DNA of 64,000 bases from Luteimonas sp. J29 (GCF_000472505.1 NZ_AWZR01000004.1:1-64000), one strand, 5' to 3'; shown: positions 42,625-51,731, counted from the stretch's first letter. The notes: generated from the letters alone by a model not told the origin. Made by a program: numbers and translations.

Positions 42625-42652
42625 CTTGCCCCTACCCACCCACGCACCCGAC

Positions 42653-43126
42653 ATGCCGATGGATGCCGACAGCCAGGCCGCGGTACACGACGACGCAGGC
42701 AGCGTCGAGCAGTCGCGGCTGCAGGGACTGCTCGGTTACCAGCTCACCCGCGCCCAGCTGCAGCTGCACCGCCGGCTGGTCGAACGCCTGCACGCGGTGT
42801 CGCTGCGTCCGGTCGAGTATTCGATCCTGGTCCTCATCGACAGCAACCACGGCATCAACCAGCGCCAGATCGGCGATGCGCTCGGCATCTCGCCGCCCAA
42901 CCTGGTGGGCGTGATCACCCGCCTGATCAAGCGGCGCCTGGTGCGCCGCGCCCGCAGCCGCCAGGACCGCCGCGTCCAGCACCTGCACCTCACCGCCGAA
43001 GGCGAGCGCCTCCTCGTGGAGGCCGAGGCCATCGTCACCCGGTTCGAGCAGGGGATCCTGGCCGCCATCGGCGACGCCGGCCACGACCAGCTCGAGCGCG
43101 TCCTGCGCCGCCTCCAGCAGCTCTGA
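42653..43126 (+). CDS. MarR-family transcriptional regulator
   Basis: This 157-residue protein has the MarR winged helix: LGYQLTRAQLQLHRRLVERL (dimerisation helix), VEYSILVLIDSNHGINQRQIGDALGISPPNLVGVITRLIKRRLVRRARSRQD-type recognition helix and wing, and HLTAEGERLL after it. MarR proteins usually repress nearby genes until a small ligand binds. The TonB receptor gene follows on the same strand after an AT-rich gap, a candidate target. ATG 42659 is an equally possible start. Confidence 0.88.
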   Translation: MPMDADSQAAVHDDAGSVEQSRLQGLLGYQLTRAQLQLHRRLVERLHAVSLRPVEYSILVLIDSNHGINQRQIGDALGISPPNLVGVITRLIKRRLVRRARSRQDRRVQHLHLTAEGERLLVEAEAIVTRFEQGILAAIGDAGHDQLERVLRRLQQL

Positions 43127-43210
43127 GCCGCGCCCGCGGCGCCCCGGCCCGACCGGGCGCCCGCCCCGCATCCGCGCCACCTCGCCGTTTCCCGGCGTTT
43201 TGCTGCACTG

Positions 43211-43256
43211 CAACTTTACATGGGTTCAACACAGAATGATTGTTATAAATAACTAA
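43211..43256 (+). promoter_or_regulatory. AT-rich control region before the TonB receptor gene
   Basis: This patch is far less GC-rich than its surroundings. It contains TTTACA (43215-43220), a TATAAA -10-like hexamer (43244-43249) and an inverted repeat GTTAT-AA-ATAAC (43242-43253) that overlaps that hexamer. It could be the receptor promoter with an operator for the neighbouring MarR protein. Spacing between -35 and -10 candidates is not ideal. Confidence 0.4.
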
Positions 43257-43323
43257 ATTTCCGCGCCGCTCGGCCCGCACGACGGCACTCCATGAAGACC
43301 TGTTCCCCAGGGAGGAACGCCAG

Positions 43324-45462
43324 GTGATCCACGCTCTGCTTCGCCATCACCGACTGGCCACGGCCGTCGTCCTTGCACTGTCCACCTCGGCCGCGGCCGT
43401 GCACGCCCAGGAGGCCACGGAGGTTCCCGCCGAGGAACACATCCAGATGCTCGACGAGATCCGCGTGACCGCGGAGCGCCGCAGCCAGAACGTGCAGAAG
43501 GTGCCGATCGCGGCCACCGTCATCACCGCCGAGGACATCGATCGCCGCGGCCTGCAGAACCTGCACGACATGATGCAGGCGGTGCCCTCGATCTCGGTCA
43601 ACCAGGTCAACCGCTCGCTGTACATCAACATCCGCGGCGTCGGCCTGGCCCAGACCGCGCCGACCTCCAGCCCCGGCATCGCGTTCTACATCGACGGCCA
43701 GCTGGTGCCGCAGGAACAGTCGATCTCGCAAAGCTTCTACGACCTGCAGAGCATCGAGGTCCTGCGCGGCCCGCAGGGCACGCTGACCGGGCAGAATTCC
43801 ACCGGTGGCGCGATCTACGTGCGCACGCCCGCGCCGGACCACGACGCCACCTTCGGCTACGTCGAGCAGTCGCTGGGCGACTACGGCTGGAGCAAGTCGC
43901 TGGGCGCGGTCAACTTCGGCATCAACGAGAACGTCGCGCTGCGCGTGGCCGCCGTGCGCGAGGTGCGCGACAGCTTCACCACCAACACCGGCCCCAGCCC
44001 CAGCGACCCGGGCAACACCGACTTCACCGGCGCGCGCGCCAACCTGTCGCTGCGCGGCTTCGACGGCCGCCTGCAGGTGAACCTGCGCGGCGAGTACTAC
44101 GACAGCGACACCGACAACAACGCGGTCAAGCGCTGGAACGACACCGTCAGCAGCGATCCCTTCAGCATCCAGGAGGACGCGATCTCCTACATGCGCCAGC
44201 GCGGCACGCGCACGTCGGCGGAGGTGAACTACGCCCTCACCGACACCCTCGACCTGCGCTGGCAGAGCAGCTGGCAGGACGGCGAGACCGTCGACCAGGC
44301 CGACGGCGACCGCACCGACACCGCGCTGCCGCGCCCGGGCCCGGGCCGCGTGGGCTACACCAACACCCAGATCGAGAACGCGATCCACGAGGTCAACCTG
44401 ATCAAGACCAGCGACGGCCCCGTGGACTGGGTGCTCGGTGGCTTCCTGCTCGACGGCCGCATCGACGCGACCGTGCTGCGCGACAACAACAGCACCGTCG
44501 ACTTCGTCAGCTCGACCTCGACGATCATCACCGAGATGCGCAACAACTCGAAGTCGGTGTTCGGCCAGGCCAACGTGCGCGTGGGCGATCGCAGCGAGCT
44601 CGTGGTCGGCGCGCGGCGCAGCTGGGACCGCCAGTCCTACGACCGCCTCGCCAGCGCCGGCGGCACCGGCACCACCGTGCTGGAAACCGCGCAGACCACG
44701 GGCAAGCTGGCGTTCAACTACGACGTCACCGACGACGTGATGACCTACGTTTCGGCGTCGAAGGGCTACAAGGCCGGCGGCGGCAACCTGCCGATCGTCG
44801 CCGAGTCGTTCGGTCCGGAGACCAATTACGTCTACGAGGCCGGCATCAAGTCGACGCTGTTCGACCGCCGCCTGCGCCTGAACGCGGCCGCGTTCTACTC
44901 CGACTACCGCGACATGCAGCTGGCCAGCCTCGCCGACGGCCTGCCGCTGACCCAGAACGCGGCTTCCGGCAAGGCCAAGGGCATCGAGCTCGAGGCGGTG
45001 GCGCTGCTCGGCCGGGCCACGATCAACGCCGGCCTGGGCTGGCTCGACGCGGCGTTCGGCGAGGACGCGATCCTGCAGAACACGCTGACCAACGCCAACG
45101 AGCTGGTGCACAAGGGCGACGTGCTGCCGTTCTCGCCGGACGTGACCTTCAACTTCGGCATCCAGTACGACATCGAGCTGGGCGACAAGCTGCTGACCCC
45201 GCGCCTGCAGTACACCCACGTCAGCGAGAGCTACTCCACGCCGTTCCAGAGCGAGCGCACCAAGATCTCCTCGCGCAGCGTGGTCGACGCCAAGGTCAAC
45301 CTGCGGGTCAACGACAACCTCAGCTTCGACGCGTTCGTCAACAACCTGTTCGACGACACCTACTCGACGATGCAGCTGATGAACGCCTCGTCGGCCGACG
45401 GCGGCACGCTGTACGGCGCGCCGCGGCACTACGGCGTGCGGGTGCGCTACGACTTCTTCTGA
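43324..45462 (+). CDS. TonB-dependent outer-membrane receptor
   Basis: This 712-residue protein has a signal peptide (AVVLALSTSAAAVHAQ), a plug domain (LDEIRVTAERRSQNVQKVPIAATVI, DLQSIEVLRGPQGTLTGQNSTGGAI) and a beta barrel with the closing segment HYGVRVRYDFF. The TonB box is probably IRVTAE near residue 47. These receptors import siderophores, haem, cobalamin or plant-type carbohydrates and aromatics; the ligand is not readable. GTG 43324 has GGGAGGA seven bases upstream. A diheme cytochrome gene follows after 52 bases. Confidence 0.92.
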   Translation: MIHALLRHHRLATAVVLALSTSAAAVHAQEATEVPAEEHIQMLDEIRVTAERRSQNVQKVPIAATVITAEDIDRRGLQNLHDMMQAVPSISVNQVNRSLYINIRGVGLAQTAPTSSPGIAFYIDGQLVPQEQSISQSFYDLQSIEVLRGPQGTLTGQNSTGGAIYVRTPAPDHDATFGYVEQSLGDYGWSKSLGAVNFGINENVALRVAAVREVRDSFTTNTGPSPSDPGNTDFTGARANLSLRGFDGRLQVNLRGEYYDSDTDNNAVKRWNDTVSSDPFSIQEDAISYMRQRGTRTSAEVNYALTDTLDLRWQSSWQDGETVDQADGDRTDTALPRPGPGRVGYTNTQIENAIHEVNLIKTSDGPVDWVLGGFLLDGRIDATVLRDNNSTVDFVSSTSTIITEMRNNSKSVFGQANVRVGDRSELVVGARRSWDRQSYDRLASAGGTGTTVLETAQTTGKLAFNYDVTDDVMTYVSASKGYKAGGGNLPIVAESFGPETNYVYEAGIKSTLFDRRLRLNAAAFYSDYRDMQLASLADGLPLTQNAASGKAKGIELEAVALLGRATINAGLGWLDAAFGEDAILQNTLTNANELVHKGDVLPFSPDVTFNFGIQYDIELGDKLLTPRLQYTHVSESYSTPFQSERTKISSRSVVDAKVNLRVNDNLSFDAFVNNLFDDTYSTMQLMNASSADGGTLYGAPRHYGVRVRYDFF

Positions 45463-45514
45463 CGCAGTATGGTGGCGGGGCCGGCCCGGCCGGCCCCCGC
45501 CATCCAGGAACAAC

Positions 45515-47023
45515 ATGCACGTCCCCACGACCCGCCGCGCCCGGCTGTATGTGCTCGCCGCCGCGGCCGCCGCACTGGCCGCCGCCGGCCTCTCCGCAAG
45601 CGACCTGCCCGACCGCTGGTGGAAGCCCGGCGAAGGCCGGGTGATGCAGGAAAGCACCGACTACCCCAATGCCGCCGGCTCGCTGCGGGTGCTGCTGGTC
45701 GACGGGCCGATGGAGACCCGCGGCCATCCGTTCTTCGAACCGCTCGGGACCAACGGCCGCGCCTGCGTGACCTGCCACCAGCCGTCGGACGCGATGAGCC
45801 TGTCGCTCGACTCGATCCGTCGGCAGTGGGACCTGCGCGGGCACCACGACCCGCTGTTCGCCGCGTTCGACGGCTCCAACTGCCCGGACCTGCCGCAGGA
45901 GCGCCGCGAGTCGCACTCGCTGCTGCTCGACCACGGCCTGATCCGGATCGCGCGGCCGTGGCCGCCGCGCGACCACGACGGCAGCCCGATCGAGACCGAC
46001 TTCGAGATCGAAGTCGTGCGCGACCCGACCGGCTGCAACCTCAGCGACCGCTGGGGCCTGAACGCGCCCGAGCCGATGGTGTCGGTCTACCGCCGCCCGC
46101 GCCCGGTCGCCAACTTCAAGTACATCCTCGCGATGGGATTCGCGGTCGATCCCAAGCGCAGCCAGCCGCTGCCGATCGACCCCGAGACCGGGCAGATGAC
46201 GTCCGGCAACCTGATGGCCGACCGCCGCGTGCTGACCCTGGAGGCGCAGGCGCGCGACGCGGCGCTCACCCATCTGGAGTTCAAGGGCCGCCTCTCGGAA
46301 GAGGACATCGCGCGCATCACCGACTTCGAGCAGCGCGTGTACGCGGCGCAGCAGACCTCGCGCATCGGCGGCGACCTCGACGCCGGCGGCGCGACGGGCG
46401 GGCCGGCGACGCTGCGCGACTCGCCGGCCGGGCGCCTGGGCAGCCAGGGCGTGCCGGTGTGGAGCGAGTTCAACGCCTGGGCCGACGCCGGCAAGGACGC
46501 GAGCCTCACCCCCGGGCAGCGCGCATGGCGCGAATCGGTGGCGCGCGGCGCGCAGAACTTCCGCGAGCGCATGTTCCTGATCAGCGACACCACCGGCATC
46601 AACTCGCCGATGGGCTTCGGCAACCCGGTGCTCGACCGCTGCGCCTTCTGCCACAACATGAGCCAGATGGGCATGGACGTGGCCCCGGGCCAGGTCGACC
46701 TGGGCACCACCACCCGGCCGTTCGCCGATCCGCAGCCGCACCTGCCGCTGTTCCGCATCACCTGCACCGGCGAGCCGCATCCGCACTACGGCCGCGTGAT
46801 CGAGACCCACGATCCCGGCTTCGCGCTGACCACCGGCCGCTGCGCCGACGTCGGCAAGATCACCCTGCAGAGCCTGCGCGGGCTCGCGGCGCGCGCGCCG
46901 TACTTCTCGAACGGTTCGGCCAAGACCCTGCGCGAGGTGATCGAGTACTACGACCGCCGCTACAACATCGGCTACTCGGAGCAGGAAATCCAGGACCTGG
47001 TGCACCTGATGGAGGCCCTGTGA
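45515..47023 (+). CDS. Exported diheme c-type cytochrome, CCP/MauG-like
   Basis: This 502-residue protein has a signal peptide (cleavage near residue 28) and two c-type haem motifs, CVTCH (84-88) and CAFCH (376-380). The C-terminal part (KITLQSLRGLAARAPYFSNG, TLREVIEYYDRRYNIG) is typical of the cytochrome c peroxidase/MauG superfamily. The spacing of almost 290 residues between haem motifs is much wider than in CCP itself (about 150), so it is a distinct subfamily with an enlarged middle. It may oxidise an unknown periplasmic substrate. It is coupled to the next gene (GTGA). Confidence 0.85.
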   Translation: MHVPTTRRARLYVLAAAAAALAAAGLSASDLPDRWWKPGEGRVMQESTDYPNAAGSLRVLLVDGPMETRGHPFFEPLGTNGRACVTCHQPSDAMSLSLDSIRRQWDLRGHHDPLFAAFDGSNCPDLPQERRESHSLLLDHGLIRIARPWPPRDHDGSPIETDFEIEVVRDPTGCNLSDRWGLNAPEPMVSVYRRPRPVANFKYILAMGFAVDPKRSQPLPIDPETGQMTSGNLMADRRVLTLEAQARDAALTHLEFKGRLSEEDIARITDFEQRVYAAQQTSRIGGDLDAGGATGGPATLRDSPAGRLGSQGVPVWSEFNAWADAGKDASLTPGQRAWRESVARGAQNFRERMFLISDTTGINSPMGFGNPVLDRCAFCHNMSQMGMDVAPGQVDLGTTTRPFADPQPHLPLFRITCTGEPHPHYGRVIETHDPGFALTTGRCADVGKITLQSLRGLAARAPYFSNGSAKTLREVIEYYDRRYNIGYSEQEIQDLVHLMEAL

Positions 47024-47841
47024 GCGCGTTCGCACCCCTGCGCGCGCTGGCCGCGGCGCTGGCCCTCGGCCTGGCCCTGCCGGCCTGCGCCACGCCCGCC
47101 GCGCCCGCCGCGCCCGCCGCGCCGGAGACCTCGCCGGAGCTGCGCTTCGTCACCTGCCCGGTCTACCGCAACACCGACGCCGGCCGCAAATCCGGCTGCT
47201 GGCTGGCCGACAGCCCGGAAGACGGCCTGCGCTACGACGTCACCCGCTCGCCGACCAAGCCCGACTGGAACCGCGCGGTACTGGTCGAAGGGAGAGTGTC
47301 GGCCGGGCAGGCCGACACCTGCGGCGGCATCGTGCTCGAGCCGGTGCGCGTGTCCGTGCTCGCGCAGGCGTGTCCGCGCGCGATGCTCCCGGCCCAGGGC
47401 TATCCCGGCGTGCGCTTCCAGCTGCCGGCGCGCAACATCCGGCCGATCCACGAACCGCGCGAGCAGCCGGCCAGGCCGTACGCCGAACGCACCTTCGGCG
47501 TGTGGTTCGACCATGGCCGCGACTTCATCGTCTACCAGCTCAGCGACTACTTCACCCACATGGCCTCGCTGTACGCGCTGGACATCGACGCCAGCCGGGT
47601 GGAAATCACCGGCTGGTCGGTGACCACGCCCGAGACGGTGTCCGGGCACGTGCTGGTGGAAGACGCGATGCTCGCCCGCCGGCGCGCGGACGCGGTCGCC
47701 AACTGGCTGCGGATGATGGGCGTGCCCGCCGAACGCATCGTGGTCAAGGTCGCGCACGACGGGTCCACGTCCACGCTCGAGGGCAGCGACGGGCTGCTGT
47801 CGCCGTCGCGGCGCCGGGTCGAGGTCCGGGTCATCCCCTGA
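47020..47841 (+). CDS. Exported protein with OmpA-like C-terminal domain
   Basis: This 273-residue protein has an N-terminal signal with a possible lipobox (LALPACAT), a Cys-containing middle (about 40-130) with no recognised domain, and a C-terminal OmpA/MotB-like part (about 180-270: VEITGWSVTTPE, MLARRRADAVANWLRMMGVPAERIVV, SPSRRRVEVRVIP). Such a domain would bind peptidoglycan in the periplasm. Its GTG overlaps the stop codon of the diheme cytochrome, so the two proteins are probably partners. Confidence 0.78.
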   Translation: MSAFAPLRALAAALALGLALPACATPAAPAAPAAPETSPELRFVTCPVYRNTDAGRKSGCWLADSPEDGLRYDVTRSPTKPDWNRAVLVEGRVSAGQADTCGGIVLEPVRVSVLAQACPRAMLPAQGYPGVRFQLPARNIRPIHEPREQPARPYAERTFGVWFDHGRDFIVYQLSDYFTHMASLYALDIDASRVEITGWSVTTPETVSGHVLVEDAMLARRRADAVANWLRMMGVPAERIVVKVAHDGSTSTLEGSDGLLSPSRRRVEVRVIP

Positions 47842-47947
47842 GCGGGGAGGTGGTTCCTGCGCGAAGCCGGCAGGGCGGCGCGGGCCGCTGGCCTCGCGCC
47901 GTTCGGCCATGGAGCCGCATCCGTCGCGGCGACCGGCCCAGGCCGCC

Positions 47948-48730
47948 TCAGTCCTCGCGACGACGGAACGGCAGCACCACGCCGCGTTCGTCGTCGCGCC
48001 GCTCCCCGCGGTTCCACAGCACCGGCACGTCGCGCGGGGAACCGGGTTCCCAGGTGTCGCGTTCGGCCTGCGCCGCGCGCTCGGCTTCTTCCTCCTCGAT
48101 CTCCCAGCTGTAGCGCCGCCGCGGCGGGATCGGGTCGCTGCGCCGGAGCAGCCACGCCGCCACCATGCCGCCGAGCGCACCGCCCAGGTGCGACTGCCAC
48201 GACACGCCCGGCTCATGCGGCAGCACCGTGAGCAGCATGCCGCCGTAGAAGAAGAAGGCGATCATGCCGGCGGCGATCGAGGCGCGGTCGCGGCGCAGCA
48301 GCCCGAGCACGAACACCAGGAACATCAGCCCGTGGGTCAGGCCGCTGGCGCCCAGGTGCCAGGAGCCGGGCTCGCCCAACAGCCACGCGCCCAGCCCCGA
48401 ACCCAGCCACATCATCGGCAGCGCGCGCACGGTGGCGCGCGGATACACCGCCAGCGCGAGCGTGCCGAGGATCAGCAGCGCGGACGCATTCGCCACCAGG
48501 TGCGCCGGCGAACCGTGCAGCAGGGGGGCCGTGAGCAGGCCGACCAGTCCGGCGGCCGAACCGGGGCCGACCGCCAGCGCGCGGGTGTCGCCCAGGCCCT
48601 GGAGGCCGAAGACCACCACCAGCAGCAGCACGAAACCGAGGCTGCCCCGGACCGCGTTGGCCAGCCGCCGCCGGTCGGCGGCCCGCTGGGCCACGGGGTC
48701 CTGGGGATCGGCGGGCGTGTGCAGGTGCAT
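47948..48730 (-). CDS. Rhomboid-family intramembrane serine protease
   Basis: This 260-residue inner-membrane protein has six or so membrane segments and the rhomboid catalytic pair: Ser in GASGLTHG and His in WQSHLGGALGG; LLHGSPAHLVANASALLILG provides the conserved HxxxN-like region. The C-terminal 60 residues are a charged cytoplasmic tail rich in Glu and Arg. The ATG at 48730 is chosen because the upstream frame runs through hairpin repeat sequence. Confidence 0.9.
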   Translation of the reverse strand: MHLHTPADPQDPVAQRAADRRRLANAVRGSLGFVLLLVVVFGLQGLGDTRALAVGPGSAAGLVGLLTAPLLHGSPAHLVANASALLILGTLALAVYPRATVRALPMMWLGSGLGAWLLGEPGSWHLGASGLTHGLMFLVFVLGLLRRDRASIAAGMIAFFFYGGMLLTVLPHEPGVSWQSHLGGALGGMVAAWLLRRSDPIPPRRRYSWEIEEEEAERAAQAERDTWEPGSPRDVPVLWNRGERRDDERGVVLPFRRRED

Positions 48731-48777
48731 CCGCCAAGGGTGGCGGCGGATCGCGGGGATGCAAGGGTGTGCGGCTT

Positions 48778-48887
48778 GCCCCCGTCCCGGCCTCCCCCGC
48801 AAGCGGGGGGGGGCACAGCCGGGCGCGCTGCGAATGCGGGGGGCACCCGCTCCCCCGCTTGCGGGGGAGGGCCGGGGCGGGGGCGCC
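48778..48887. repeat. Inverted pair of GC-rich hairpin repeats upstream of the RlmI-like gene
   Basis: The first hairpin (CCTCCCCCGC / GCGGGGG, loop AA, 48791-48811) has a CCCCCGTCCCGG left flank. The second (CTCCCCCGC / GCGGGGGAG, loop TT, 48850-48869) has the matching flank on its right. They sit between the divergent rhomboid and methyltransferase genes. Confidence 0.75.
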
Positions 48888-48896
48888 CCGCCCACG

Positions 48897-48902
48897 TAAA
48901 CT
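48897..48902 (+). promoter_or_regulatory. -10 element (TAAACT) for apparently leaderless transcript
   Basis: TAAACT ends seven bases before the ATG at 48910, with no Shine-Dalgarno sequence between. Transcription should begin at or next to the start codon. Confidence 0.45.
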
Positions 48903-48909
48903 GGCGCCC

Positions 48910-50079
48910 ATGACCGACCCCATCCCCACCATCCGCCTGCGCAACGCCTGGCGCTCCAGCCACCCGTGGATCTTCCAGCGCCTGGTCGAGAAGCCGGCCC
49001 AGCGGGTCAAGCCCGGCAGCATCGTCGACGTCGTGGGCGTGGACGGGACCTGGATCGGCCGCGGCTTCTACAACGGCCATTCGCGCATCGCGCTGCGCAT
49101 CCTCGAGACCGACCCGGACGCCGCGGTCGACGCCGCCTGGTTCTCGCGCAGGATCGCCGAGGCCGTGCGCCTGCGCCGCGAGGTGCTGCGCCTGGACGAC
49201 AGCACCAACGCCTGGCGCGTGGTGCACAGCGAAGGCGACGGCCTCAGCGGCCTCGTGGTGGACCGCTACGACGACCTGCTCGTGGTCGAGTACTTCAGCG
49301 CCGGCATGTTCCGCCACCGCGAGTGGATCCACGACGCCCTGCGCGCGCAGTTCCCCGGCTGTCGCTTCCATGCCCTGGCCGACGAGCACGTGCAGAAGCA
49401 GGAGTCGTTCGACTTCCGCGAAACCGCCGGTACCGAGCCGGCGGTCATCACCGAGCACGGCGTCCGCTTCCGTGCCGACCCGGCTGGCGCGCACAAGACC
49501 GGCTTCTTCGCCGACCAGCGCGACAACCGCGAATGGCTCTCGCACCGCTGCGCCGGCAAGCGGGTGCTCGACCTGTGCTGCAACACCGGCGGCTTTGGCA
49601 TCTACGCCGCGGTGCGCGGCGCCGCCGAGGTGGTGGGCATCGACATCGACGACGCCGTGCTCGAGATCGCGCGCGGCAACGCGAAGCTCAACGGCGTGAA
49701 GCCGCGCTTCGTGCAGGCCGACATCTTCCCGTGGCTGCGCGACGCGGCCAGCAACGGCGAGCGGTTCGACGTGGTGGTCCTCGACCCGGCGAAAATGACG
49801 CGCGACCGCGAGCAGGTGATCCCGGCGCTCAAGAAGTACCTCGACATGAACAAGCTGGCGCTGGGCGTGGTGAAGCCGGGCGGCCTGTTCGCCACCTTCT
49901 CCTGCACCGGCCTGGTGAGCGAGGAGCAGTTCCTCGACATGCTGCGCCGCGCCGCGTTCTACGCCGGGCGCACGGTGCAGGTGCTGAAGGTGGCCGGCGC
50001 CGGTGCCGACCATCCGTTCCTGGCCCACGTGCCCGAGTCGCGCTACCTGAAGGCGGTGTTCTGCCGCGTGCTCGATTGA
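48910..50079 (+). CDS. Class I SAM-dependent rRNA methyltransferase, RlmI-like
   Basis: This 389-residue protein has an N-terminal PUA-like RNA-binding domain (IRLRNAWRSSHPWIFQR, GSIVDVVGVDGTWIGRGFYNGHSRIALRI), a middle segment with HALADEHVQKQESF, and a Rossmann methyltransferase domain with SAM motif VLDLCCNTGGFGIYA, VVGIDIDDAVLEIARGNAKLNG and catalytic VVVLDPAKM. Cys in TFSCTG fits the m5C catalytic position. RlmI methylates C1962 of 23S rRNA in E. coli; the exact target here is inferred. Confidence 0.9.
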   Translation: MTDPIPTIRLRNAWRSSHPWIFQRLVEKPAQRVKPGSIVDVVGVDGTWIGRGFYNGHSRIALRILETDPDAAVDAAWFSRRIAEAVRLRREVLRLDDSTNAWRVVHSEGDGLSGLVVDRYDDLLVVEYFSAGMFRHREWIHDALRAQFPGCRFHALADEHVQKQESFDFRETAGTEPAVITEHGVRFRADPAGAHKTGFFADQRDNREWLSHRCAGKRVLDLCCNTGGFGIYAAVRGAAEVVGIDIDDAVLEIARGNAKLNGVKPRFVQADIFPWLRDAASNGERFDVVVLDPAKMTRDREQVIPALKKYLDMNKLALGVVKPGGLFATFSCTGLVSEEQFLDMLRRAAFYAGRTVQVLKVAGAGADHPFLAHVPESRYLKAVFCRVLD

Positions 50080-50303
50080 ACCGCCGGTCCGTGCCCCGCG
50101 CCGGGGCGCCCGGCGACGACATCGCCCGGGCCCACGGCGAGGGCGCGGCCGGCAAGCGCGCGGCCGGCGCCACCGACCTGCCGGTACGGCTCGTGCCCCG
50201 ACCGCCGGGCGCCTGCGTCGATCGTCACGGTGACCATCCGGTCATGCCCAGCCGGCCGCGCTCGCGTTTCATTCACGGCTCGACGGCAACCGGAGACCTT
50301 GCC

Positions 50304-51374
50304 ATGCGACTTTCCCTGCTGGCCGCCCTGCTGGTGGCCACCGGCCCGCTGTGCGCGCAGGCGGCCCCTGCGCCGCACGACGGGCCACGGGCGCCTTTCG
50401 CCGGTCCGCCCACGCGGGTCCTGGTGCTGGGCAGCGTGCACCTGGCGCAGGAGGAGGGCGGTCCGGTCACCGCCCGCGAGACCGGTCGGCTGCTGGAGCG
50501 CCTGGCCGCGTTCGGTCCGCAGGTGATCACCGTCGAAGCGATGCGCGGCGAGACCTGCGACCTGATGCGCCGCCACCCGGCGGTGTACGACGAGGAGGGC
50601 ATCGCGCACTACTGTCCCGACACCGACGCGGCACGGGCCGCCACCGGCCTGGACGTGCCGGCCGCCATCGCCTCGGTGGAGGAACAGCTGGCCGCGTGGC
50701 CGCAGTCGCCGACCGCGGCGCAGCGCCGGCGCCTGGCCGCGACCTTCCTGGCCGCGGGCGACCCGACCTCGGCCCTGGTGCAGTGGCTGTACCTGCCCGA
50801 AGCCGAGCGCCGCGCCGGCGACGGGCTCGACGCCGCGCTGGTGCAGGCGCTGCGCAAGCGCGCCGCGTCCAGCAACGAGAACACGGTGATCGGCGCCGCG
50901 CTGGCCGTGCGCCTGGGGCTGCAGCGCGTGCATCCCGTGGACGACCACACCGGCGACAACCTGCGCATCGACGACGAGGACGCCTACGCCGCCGCGATCC
51001 GCGGCGCCTGGGACCGCGCGCCGCCCGAATGCGCCGCAACGTACGCGTACCTGCGCGAACTGCGGCAGGCGCCGGACCTGCTGCCGCTGTACCAGCACAT
51101 CAATCGCGCCGCCTACCAGACGGTGCCGATGCGCTGCGACTTCGCGCTCGCGCTGGCCGACACCTCGCCGCAGCGTTACGGCCGCCAGTACGTCACCGGC
51201 TGGGACCTGCGCAACCTGCGCATGGTCGCCAACATCGGCGAGACCTTCCGCGAGCGTCCCGGGGTGCGGGTACTGAGCATCGTCGGCGTCTCGCACAAGC
51301 CCTGGTTCGACCGCCTGCTCGGGCAGCTGCAGGGCGTGGAGGTGGTGGACGCCGCACAGGTGCTGGGCGACTGA
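50304..51374 (+). CDS. Exported DUF5694 domain protein
   Basis: This 356-residue protein has a signal peptide (LSLLAALLVATGPLCAQAAP). The mature part starts with RVLVLGSVHLAQEEGG, which resembles the TraB/Tiki-like GxxH motif, then FGPQVITVEAMRG, and ends with VRVLSIVGVSHKPWFDRLL. That start and end pattern is characteristic of DUF5694 proteins, possibly periplasmic metal-dependent hydrolases. Activity is not established. The ATG at 50304 begins the signal peptide. Confidence 0.8.
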   Translation: MRLSLLAALLVATGPLCAQAAPAPHDGPRAPFAGPPTRVLVLGSVHLAQEEGGPVTARETGRLLERLAAFGPQVITVEAMRGETCDLMRRHPAVYDEEGIAHYCPDTDAARAATGLDVPAAIASVEEQLAAWPQSPTAAQRRRLAATFLAAGDPTSALVQWLYLPEAERRAGDGLDAALVQALRKRAASSNENTVIGAALAVRLGLQRVHPVDDHTGDNLRIDDEDAYAAAIRGAWDRAPPECAATYAYLRELRQAPDLLPLYQHINRAAYQTVPMRCDFALALADTSPQRYGRQYVTGWDLRNLRMVANIGETFRERPGVRVLSIVGVSHKPWFDRLLGQLQGVEVVDAAQVLGD

Positions 51375-51383
51375 GCCCGCGGC

Positions 51384-51731
51384 TCAGCGGGCGAGCAGCC
51401 AGTCGCGCAGCACGCGCGCGCTGTTCATCACCGGGTCGCGCGCGGCGTAGACGAAGGTGGTGCGGCCCCGGCGCAGCCAGTCGCGCAGCTCCTCGACGGC
51501 GGCGGCATTGGCCTCCAGCTCGGCGTGGTAGCGGCGCACGAACTCCTCGAACCGCGACGGCTCGTGGCCATACCACTGGCGCAGGCCCGGGCTGGGCGCG
51601 ATGTCCTTGAGCCACAGGTCCAGCGCCAGCGCCTCCTTGCCGACGCCGCGCGGCCACAGCCGCTCGACCAGGATCCGCGCGCCGTCGGCGCGGGCCGGTG
51701 GCTCATAGGCGCGCTTGAGCCGGATGTCCAT
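51384..51731 (-). CDS. DUF488 family protein
   Basis: This 115-residue protein has the DUF488 (YeaO-like) pattern: IRLKRAYEPPARADGARILVERLWPRGV at the N terminus, LKDIAPSPGLRQWYGHEPSRFEEFVRRYHAEL, and a TTFVYAARDPVMNSARVLRDWL ending. The function of the family is unknown. The start has a TAGAGT -10 element six bases upstream and no Shine-Dalgarno sequence, which suggests a leaderless mRNA. It converges with the DUF5694 gene; the two stop codons are 9 bases apart and lie in a 7-base-pair hairpin. Confidence 0.85.
   Translation of the reverse strand: MDIRLKRAYEPPARADGARILVERLWPRGVGKEALALDLWLKDIAPSPGLRQWYGHEPSRFEEFVRRYHAELEANAAAVEELRDWLRRGRTTFVYAARDPVMNSARVLRDWLLAR

Noticed and set aside
45515-47023. 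Rubber oxygenase RoxA/RoxB
   Set aside because: It is a diheme exported protein of a related bacterial group, but it is much shorter than RoxA (502 versus nearly 700 residues) and I see no specific RoxA motif; the end is CCP/MauG-like.
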